Shown here: positions 41,724 through 47,012 of the stretch, piece by piece
Layout of the letters: every line of letters starts with the position of its first letter
Numbering within the stretch: the first letter of the stretch is position 1
Assembly (NCBI GenBank): GCA_900316905.1
Contig: ONET01000022.1
Span: 1 to 47,012 of the forward strand
Source: an uncultured Treponema sp.
GTDB lineage: Bacteria > Spirochaetota > Spirochaetia > Treponematales > Treponemataceae
Direction: 5' to 3'
Length of the DNA: 47,012 nucleotides
Position numbers and translations under genes: made by a program
The notes under the pieces: generated by a model
The model's input: the letters and a program-made list of their open reading frames with translations, nothing else
Databases searched by the model: none
What the model was told of the DNA's origin: nothing

Positions 41724-43217
41724 ATGGAAATTGAAGATATAAAGAAGCTGATTGCAAAAGGCGAAAAAATAGACGTTGAATTCAAAAAGGCCACAAAAGA
41801 AATCAATCGCGATGTCTACGATTCTGTATGCGCTTTTACAAATCGGGATGGAGGGGATATTTTTCTTGGCGTTGGGGACGACCGCAGCATAATAGGCGTG
41901 GACGCTTCTTCTGTGGACAAGATGCTCAAGAACTTCACCACTGCGATAAATTCTGGCGACAAGATTTCTCCTCCGCTTTTCATCATACCAAAAGTGGTTA
42001 AGATCGACGGAAAAATTGTGATTCACATTCACGTTCCAAAAGGCTCGCAAGTTTGCCGCCATGCAGGAAAGATTTTTGACAGAAATTACGAAGGAGACAT
42101 AGACATCACGAACAACTCGGAGATGGTCTTTAAACTTTATCAAAAGCGACAATCCGACTTCTTTGTGAACAAGGTTTTTCCGCATCTTGATTTTTCCGCT
42201 TTGGACGCGGGCGTAATTGACAAAGCGCGTCACATGACTTCTTACGAAAACAACATAGCGCATCCATGGCGAAGCATGACTGACGAAGAGTTGTTGCGAA
42301 GCGCTGGCCTCATATTGCATGATTCGGAAACAAACAAGGAAGGCCTCACGCTTGCCGCAATCCTTTTGTTTGGAAAAGACAGTACAATAATGTCGGTTTT
42401 GCCGCAGTATAAAACTGACGCAATTTGCCGCGTGTATAATCTTGACCGTTATGATGACCGCGATGTTGTTGCGACAAATCTTATTGACAGTTACAGCCGT
42501 CTTATGGCTTTTGGAAAGAAACACTTGAACGACATTTTTGTTCTTGACGGAATTCTGCGCGTGAGCGCTCGCGACCATATACTTCGAGAGATGATTTCGA
42601 ACACGCTTGCCCATCGCGATTATTCAAGCGCGCTTTCCGCCCAGTTTGTGATTGAACGGGACAAGATGTACACGGTGAATTCAAACCTCGCAAACGGACA
42701 CGGAATTTTGGATCCAAAGACTTTCAAGCCTTTTTCTAAAAACCCGCCCATCGCCAAAGTTTTCCGCGAAATTCTCCTTGCCGACGAGCTTGGTTCTGGA
42801 ATGCGCAACTCTTATAAGTATGCCAAACTTTATTCCGGCGGGGAGCCGCAATTCAGCGAAGAAGACGTCTTTACGCTTACAGTGCCTCTTACGGAACGGG
42901 CAAATCCATTGGTGAATGACCCTGTTGGTGATACTGTCGTCACAGACGAGTTTTCTCTAATAACTAGGGAGAAAAAACCTGAAACTAGGGAGAAAACTAG
43001 GGAGAAAAACTCCAAAACTGGGGAGAAAACCGTTCAAACTAGGGAGAAAATAATTTCAATAATAAAAGATAATCCGTCTGTAACGACCACAGAACTCGCT
43101 CAAACTTTGGGGCTGAGCGACAAGGGAGTTGAATGGCAGCTAAAGCAGCTCAAAGAGTCGTCTATGATACGCCGCGTTGGCCCCGACAAAGGCGGTCATT
43201 GGGAAATTGTAAAATAA
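41724..43217 (+). CDS. AlbA/divergent AAA-4 ATP-binding protein with C-terminal winged helix
   Basis: 497 residues. The N-terminal AlbA_2 domain has EFKKATKEINRDVYDSVCAF, TNRDGGDIFLGVGDDRSIIG and VPKGSQVCRHAGKIFDRNYEG. A middle HATPase_c_4-like region follows (REMISNTLAHRDYSSALSAQ, ELGSGMRNSYKYAKLYSGG). A linker of repeated T(R/G)EK tetrads (about residues 413-443) leads to a winged helix (PSVTTTELAQTLGLSDKGVE, WQLKQLKESSMIRRVG). Such proteins are common, multi-copy regulators in treponemes and other gut anaerobes; their ligands are unsettled. It is transcribed against most island genes from an ordinary promoter and probably with the next gene. Confidence 0.85.
   Translation: MEIEDIKKLIAKGEKIDVEFKKATKEINRDVYDSVCAFTNRDGGDIFLGVGDDRSIIGVDASSVDKMLKNFTTAINSGDKISPPLFIIPKVVKIDGKIVIHIHVPKGSQVCRHAGKIFDRNYEGDIDITNNSEMVFKLYQKRQSDFFVNKVFPHLDFSALDAGVIDKARHMTSYENNIAHPWRSMTDEELLRSAGLILHDSETNKEGLTLAAILLFGKDSTIMSVLPQYKTDAICRVYNLDRYDDRDVVATNLIDSYSRLMAFGKKHLNDIFVLDGILRVSARDHILREMISNTLAHRDYSSALSAQFVIERDKMYTVNSNLANGHGILDPKTFKPFSKNPPIAKVFREILLADELGSGMRNSYKYAKLYSGGEPQFSEEDVFTLTVPLTERANPLVNDPVGDTVVTDEFSLITREKKPETREKTREKNSKTGEKTVQTREKIISIIKDNPSVTTTELAQTLGLSDKGVEWQLKQLKESSMIRRVGPDKGGHWEIVK
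42960..43050 (+). repeat. Five copies of ACTAGGGAGAAAA in the AlbA-type gene
   Basis: ACTAGGGAGAAAA or a one-base variant (ACTGGGGAGAAAA) occurs five times between 42962 and 43050, spaced by 0 to about 10 nt. In frame it encodes TREK or TGEK tetrads linking the ATPase and winged-helix parts. Copy number could change by slippage or recombination without necessarily breaking the frame. Confidence 0.75.
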
Positions 43218-43219
43218 TT

Positions 43220-43684
43220 ATGGAAAAAAGAAAGTTTGAAGAAATAAACAATATGCGGCCGGCAGAAAGAGAAAAGGCGCAATTCGAATGTATAAAAAAC
43301 GCTCTCATTGTAGAAAAAAAAAGCATGACCGTAAAAGATATGTCAGACTATCTTAGAAAAAAAGGCTTTAAAAAGGCGGCAAGCGAAAAAACTATTTACA
43401 GGCGTGTTCTTCCCGAACTTCGCGATGTTTATGGAATTGTGAAGAAAAGGAACCTCTATTTTTATGATAAAACTATTGCAATAGAAAACGAAAGGGCAGA
43501 CAGAGCCATGTATAATCTTCCACATGAAAATATAATAACCAACGAGGAAATAATAAAGAGCATACAAATTATTTTTGAACTTGCAAAAATAGAAAAGCCT
43601 AACGAGCAGTTGCTGCTTAAAAATTTTTTGGATTTTTGCGCGAACTTAGCACTAAAGAACGAAAAAAGTTACTTTTTTTACTAA
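43220..43684 (+). CDS. Hypothetical protein with winged-helix-like region, 154 aa
   Basis: The ATG at 43220 is 2 nt after the AlbA-type gene's stop, so the two are co-transcribed. The segment ECIKNALIVEKKSMTVKDMS, then DYLRKKGFKKAASEKTIYRR, then VLPELRDVYGIVKKRNLYFY reads as a helix-turn-helix with a wing. The C-terminal half is helical. A DNA-binding role is plausible, but no family name is supported. The start is set by gene contact rather than a strong ribosome site. Confidence 0.6.
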   Translation: MEKRKFEEINNMRPAEREKAQFECIKNALIVEKKSMTVKDMSDYLRKKGFKKAASEKTIYRRVLPELRDVYGIVKKRNLYFYDKTIAIENERADRAMYNLPHENIITNEEIIKSIQIIFELAKIEKPNEQLLLKNFLDFCANLALKNEKSYFFY

Positions 43685-43708
43685 ATTTTCTCATTTTTTT
43701 GAGAAAAT
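43685..43708 (+). terminator. Possible terminator after the AlbA operon
   Basis: A perfect 9-bp stem ATTTTCTCA/TGAGAAAAT around a T6 loop, 1 nt after the stop codon. There is no long T tail on the plus strand, so efficiency is doubtful. A TATAAT at 43733-43738 may start the transcript for the next gene; no clear -35 is seen. Confidence 0.5.
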
Positions 43709-43769
43709 CAAAATTTCACCCCTTCAAAACGCTATAATATAACTGCCCCCCTAGCCAGTATACCCTGGG

Positions 43770-43815
43770 CCGTTCATTTGCTTTTTTAAGCAAAAATTTA
43801 TCCAATGAACGGAGG
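43770..43815 (+). promoter_or_regulatory. Hairpin covering the ribosome site of the Cro/C1-type gene
   Basis: CCGTTCATT (43770-43778) pairs perfectly with AATGAACGG (43804-43812); an inner TTGC/GCAA stem is possible. The last two G of the stem are the first bases of the GGAGG ribosome site, so folding should reduce translation. The arms contain TCATT and AATGA, the half-sites of the island promoter box, 25 nt apart, so DNA binding by the same regulator is also possible. Confidence 0.5.
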
Positions 43816-43821
43816 CGGCCT

Positions 43822-44088
43822 ATGAGCGCGTTTAATCCACAACACGTTACCTATTCGGAGTTTTTGGAATTCCGGTTGCAAGAAATTGTTTCCGAGAATG
43901 TCAAAAGGTTTATCTCTATTTCCGGGTACACGGCAAAACAGCTTTCTTACAAAACCAATCTTTCTCTTGCCACGATAAACCGCCTTAAGGCCGGCGAGCA
44001 TATTTCCATCCAAGGGATTTGCGCTCTTGCCGAAGCGCTGAACAAAAATCCGGAAGATTTCTTTATGCCGCGGGAATGCTGGGAATAA
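43822..44088 (+). CDS. Cro/C1-type DNA-binding protein, candidate island regulator
   Basis: 88 residues. After a non-helical N-terminus (MSAFNPQHVTYSEFLEF), a helical HTH_3 domain follows: VKRFISISGYTAKQLSYKTN, recognition helix LSLATINRLKAGEHIS, then IQGICALAEALNKNPEDFFM. Start at 43822 behind GGAGGCGGCC. It lies immediately upstream of one copy of the TCATTAAATGA promoter and of the FliG-like/AAA+ pair. It is the only stand-alone HTH protein of this kind in the island, so it is the best candidate to bind the box. Direct evidence is lacking. Confidence 0.82.
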   Translation: MSAFNPQHVTYSEFLEFRLQEIVSENVKRFISISGYTAKQLSYKTNLSLATINRLKAGEHISIQGICALAEALNKNPEDFFMPRECWE

Positions 44089-44100
44089 AAAAGGCGGCAA

Positions 44101-44132
44101 TCTCATTAAATGAGATTGCCGGACGTTAGAAT
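44101..44132 (+). promoter_or_regulatory. TCATTAAATGA-type promoter 6
   Basis: Plus strand: box TCATTAAATGA at 44103-44113, embedded in a longer perfect palindrome (arms GGCAATCTCATT and AATGAGATTGCC, 44096-44120), 13 nt, then TAGAAT (44127-44132). It drives the FliG-like and AAA+ genes. The longer palindrome could also act as a hairpin at the end of the preceding HTH transcript. Confidence 0.85.
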
Positions 44133-44161
44133 AATATTACCCAATTACAAGGAGGCCTTTT

Positions 44162-44836
44162 ATGAAGAATCAAAACAAAGTTCAAGCCGCTCACATCGCT
44201 GCGTTTGAGAAAACGCATCAAAAAATTGTTGACGCTCTGGAATCATACATTACAAATGGTTGGGCGCAAACGCTCGCAAAGCTTTTGGTATATATGGGAG
44301 GTAAGCGCGCGAATGAAACGCTCAAAAAACTTCCGAGCGAATTGCATGACAGAGTCGCAGCCCAATACAAAACTATAAAAGGAGAAAAGCGTACGGACGC
44401 TGACATTGTAAGCGCTGTAGAGTTTGCTCTAAAAAACTCCGGCTTTTACGGAGAAACCCTTGCCAAAGATGCTACAGAAAATCTTAGCCAAGCGCAAACT
44501 CGCGAGATTCTGTTGGCTTGCAAAAAAATGTATAAAAACGACCCTATCTTAAAGATTAGTATCGAAAATTTCACGCTCACAATTAAAGACATTTGCGCGA
44601 TGAGCGACCTTGACACCCAAAGATTTTTGCGCAGGGTTGATGTTCATAAACTTGCAATAGCCATAACAGATGAAACAGACGTCCAGCAAAAAATTTTTAA
44701 AAATGTAAGTTCGCGAGCAGCCACCATGATTCAGGAAGACATTGAATTTTGTGGGGCTCTGTTGAACAGTCGGGAAGTTGAAAAGGCGAAAAAAGAAGTT
44801 TTGAAAGCCATGAAAAAACTTGCAATTGCCGGCTGA
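44162..44836 (+). CDS. FliG-like protein (motor-domain homologue) encoded in the island
   Basis: 224 residues, start behind AAGGAGGCC. The C-terminal third aligns by eye with the FliG torque domain: IKDICAMSDLDTQRFLRRVD, HKLAIAI, QKIFKNVSSRAATMIQEDIE, then REVEKAKKEVLKAMKKL. The N-terminal part (LAKLLVYMGGKRANETLKKL) resembles the FliG N domain. The middle domain with the EHPQ motif is missing; normal FliG has about 330-345 residues. Against E. coli FliG numbering, Arg281 is kept and 288/289 are Glu/Asp, but Lys264 becomes Ile and Arg297 becomes Leu. A normal motor role is therefore unlikely. It is followed after 71 nt by the AAA+ gene in the same unit. A decoy or scaffold role is speculation. 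Confidence 0.8.
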   Translation: MKNQNKVQAAHIAAFEKTHQKIVDALESYITNGWAQTLAKLLVYMGGKRANETLKKLPSELHDRVAAQYKTIKGEKRTDADIVSAVEFALKNSGFYGETLAKDATENLSQAQTREILLACKKMYKNDPILKISIENFTLTIKDICAMSDLDTQRFLRRVDVHKLAIAITDETDVQQKIFKNVSSRAATMIQEDIEFCGALLNSREVEKAKKEVLKAMKKLAIAG

Positions 44837-44907
44837 ATAACAATCGATGGAAAAATGAACGTCGCGGGGAATATATAACCGCAATTTAAATAAAATAGGA
44901 GGCCACT

Positions 44908-47012
44908 ATGATTCCATCAGCAAAATTGAGATATCTTAGAAACAAGCGCGAAGCAAAGATTGGCTCACATTCACAGACAATCACCTATACAGACACAGAA
45001 GCTTACGCGCTTTGCCATTACATCCGTATTTTAGCGCAAGAAAAATCCAATCACACCATAATGAATGAAGCAAGCGAAGTGATAAAATGCTTTTTGGAAT
45101 TTACTGTTCAACTAAATAAAAAAGAGCATTTGCGCGCGATTTTACAAAACGAAATCCGAAAGCTGGAAAGACAAAAGCGTCTTACACCTTTGGATAAATC
45201 CGATACCGCGAAAGAAACTTTTGACGATTTTGACATACCATATAAATACAAAGAAGACAAGAGTGTAGAACGATATATGAATAGTTTTGATTCTATTCCA
45301 GGCGACATAATTGTGGACATTTACCGAGTTCTTTTGGCAAACGAGAAGCAGGTTTTTTCCGCGATTGTGAACACAGCTATTTTTAGAAATACAAAAAGCT
45401 TGGCTTTGGTTGAGACTTGTGTTTACACAAAGGCGCAACTTGCCGCAATTTGTGACATCACGAAGACTCAATTTTTGGTTGACCAAAAAATTCTGTCAAA
45501 AGAAGAGGCGCGTTATATCCTCATGCGCTGTCGCCTTGAAACAATAAATGATTTGCGCTCGGCATATCGCGCAATAACAAGTTCTTCAAGAGATAAATCG
45601 TTAAAAACTGCGCAAATGCTAAACATCTCTGATGGCGAGCTGTCAAAAATCCTTAGGAGCGACAAAAATATAAAAAGTTTTGGATTTATAGACATAGATG
45701 GCGATTACAATTCCAATCTTAATGAATGTATAGAAACGGGAAGCATTGAACCATATTTTAGCGAACTTCTAAAACCGCTAGAATGTGGCAAGGCTTACAA
45801 TTTGAAATCATTTTCTACAAAAACGGAATCCAAAGAAATATGTCTTGACCTTTTGCGTGGCGACAATCCAGTTTCGATTTTGTTCTATGGAAAACCGGGC
45901 TCTGGAAAAACTGAGATGGCAAAAACCCTTGGAAAGCTTAGCGGGAAGAAAGTGTATATTTTTAAGAATGAAGCTGAGACCGATGACGATGTAAAAGTTC
46001 TGAACAGGTTGAATTGCTTGCTTTCTATGGAGCGTCCTGACTCTTTGATAATCATTGACGAAGCGGACTCTCTGCTAAGAGGCGTCGCGTTGGATTCGTT
46101 CGGCGCGCATCCATTAAGGCAAAAAGGAGTTGTCAACAAAATGCTCGAAAACAACAAGGGCAAGGCAATTTACATCATCAACCACAAAACGCAAATTGAC
46201 GAATCTACGATGCGCCGCTTTACTTTCAGCGTCAAATTTGACGCCATGCCAAAAGCAACGTTAAAGTCAATCGCAATGTCAAAGATCGCGCCGCTTAAAA
46301 TCGACAGAACAACAAAAGAAAAGCTTATTGGACTTTTTGACGCTTATCGCTTGACAGGTTCCAGTGTTGACAATGTAGTCAAGACAATTCAAAGCATGAG
46401 AATAGATGACAAAGAAGATTTGCTCATAAAAGCCAAAACAGTGTTGCAAGAAAACTCAATGCTGCTTAGTGACAGCAAAAAAATGCGGCAAACAACTAAG
46501 GCTCAATATGATCCAACAGTTTTGAATGCCAGCATGGATCCGCAAAAAATCGTGCGAATGGTTCAGAACGCCGCCAAATTCGCGGAAAAACATAATGACT
46601 CTGAAAGCGGCGTCCGCATGCTCTTTTACGGTTTGAGCGGAACCGGAAAAACAGAGCTTGCCCGTTACATTTCCGAAACATTGGGAAGACCGTTGCTTTT
46701 AAAGCGGGCGAGCGACGTGCTTGACTGCTATGTTGGCGGAAATGAAGAAAACATCCGCGCGGCATTTGAGGAAGCTGAACAAACAGATTCAATACTATTG
46801 TTTGACGAAGCTGACAGCTTTTTCTCCGACAGAAATAAAGCCAAACAATCTTGGGAACGCACTATGGTCAATGAATTTCTCACGCAGATGGAAGAGTTCA
46901 GCGGAATCTTGATTTGTACAACCAACCTGAGAAAAATTATGGACTCGGCCACGCAAAGGCGCTTCCACATCCTAGTTTAATTCAAGCCGATGAAATTTGA
47001 CGGCATAAAGAA
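44908..47012 (+). pseudogene. Tandem AAA+ ATPase with an in-frame TAA near the end (partial at window edge)
   Basis: Start behind AGGAGG at 44908. About 300 N-terminal residues of unknown, mostly helical sequence precede two AAA+ modules. Module 1: Walker A YGKPGSGKTEM, Walker B LIIIDEADSLL, RRFTFSVKFDAM. Module 2: Walker A YGLSGTGKTELA, Walker B ILLFDEADSFF, sensor 1 LICTTNL, then RRFHILV-stop. The TAA (46978-46980) is followed in the same frame by FKPMKFDGIK, which matches what follows RRF in such modules, so the protein originally continued past the window. A product ending at the stop would keep both ATP sites but lose the lid of module 2. It shares the FliG-like gene's promoter. Confidence 0.8.

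Noticed and set aside
43685..43708. TCTCA-T6-TGAGA palindrome as a seventh copy of the island promoter box
   Set aside because: The arms match but the spacing between them is one base too long, and the next -10-like hexamer (43733) is about 30 nt away, not 13. It sits at a gene end and reads better as a hairpin terminator.
40251..44836. The island as a complete prophage
   Set aside because: No integrase, terminase, capsid, tail or lysis gene is recognisable in the window. Only the short helicase is phage-like, so 'mobile or accessory island' is as far as the sequence goes.

Overview
The window looks like a chromosome segment of a host-associated treponeme (Spirochaetota). This is inferred, not proven by a marker gene. 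The signs are several lipoproteins with a spirochaete-style lipobox, InlB-type and BspA-type leucine-rich surface proteins, beta-barrel-like proteins ending in Phe, a GerMN-domain protein, an AlbA-type ATP-binding regulator with TREK-like repeats, and a FliG paralogue. Good TTGACA-17-TATAAT promoters can be read in front of several genes.

Layout. 1-5.9 kb: tail of a hybrid response regulator, a broken PD-(D/E)XK transposase-nuclease, a methyltransferase whose 3' end is duplicated and invaded by a small repeat, a barrel-like outer-membrane candidate, and an OmpR-type two-component pair divergent from a His-rich exported protein. 5.9-13.6 kb: an InlB-repeat lipoprotein, pyruvate phosphate dikinase with a histone-H1-like tail, and an NSS transporter split by an amber codon. 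13.6-18 kb: two small envelope genes divergent from an XRE regulator with shared operators, a VapBC-like toxin-antitoxin pair, and an acyl-CoA synthetase that has lost its AMP-binding loop. 18-25 kb: GerMN protein, tRNA-Ala(GGC), envelope proteins, proA, a serine hydrolase and a DUF234-type ATPase. 25-32 kb: a leftward surface-protein operon (InlB and LRR), one member interrupted by an in-frame TAA. 32-35.4 kb: a second XRE gene and an argF-proB-hydroxyacid dehydrogenase operon.

35.4-47 kb is the accessory island and the main point of interest. Six promoters in it share one architecture: the near-perfect palindrome TCATTAAATGA lies exactly 13 nt upstream of a -10 hexamer, so it occupies the -35 position. 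They drive about ten genes: a Cys-rich 402-aa protein with a 54-aa membrane protein and a 160-aa protein, a zinc-ribbon membrane protein, a 268-aa protein read from an apparently leaderless mRNA, a DnaB-type helicase lacking the N-terminal domain, a 116-aa protein, and a FliG-like protein followed by a tandem AAA+ ATPase. A small Cro/C1-type protein encoded just before the FliG-like gene is the obvious candidate regulator. Genes without this promoter (an OGG-like protein and the AlbA regulator with its follower) sit between the regulon members. I read this as a coordinately controlled, probably mobile, undescribed system. Its function cannot be stated from sequence.

Decay is common: three genes carry a single in-frame stop inside otherwise continuous homology (12548, 28489, 46978), and two more are broken by an indel. 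Several genes appear to be read from leaderless mRNAs.
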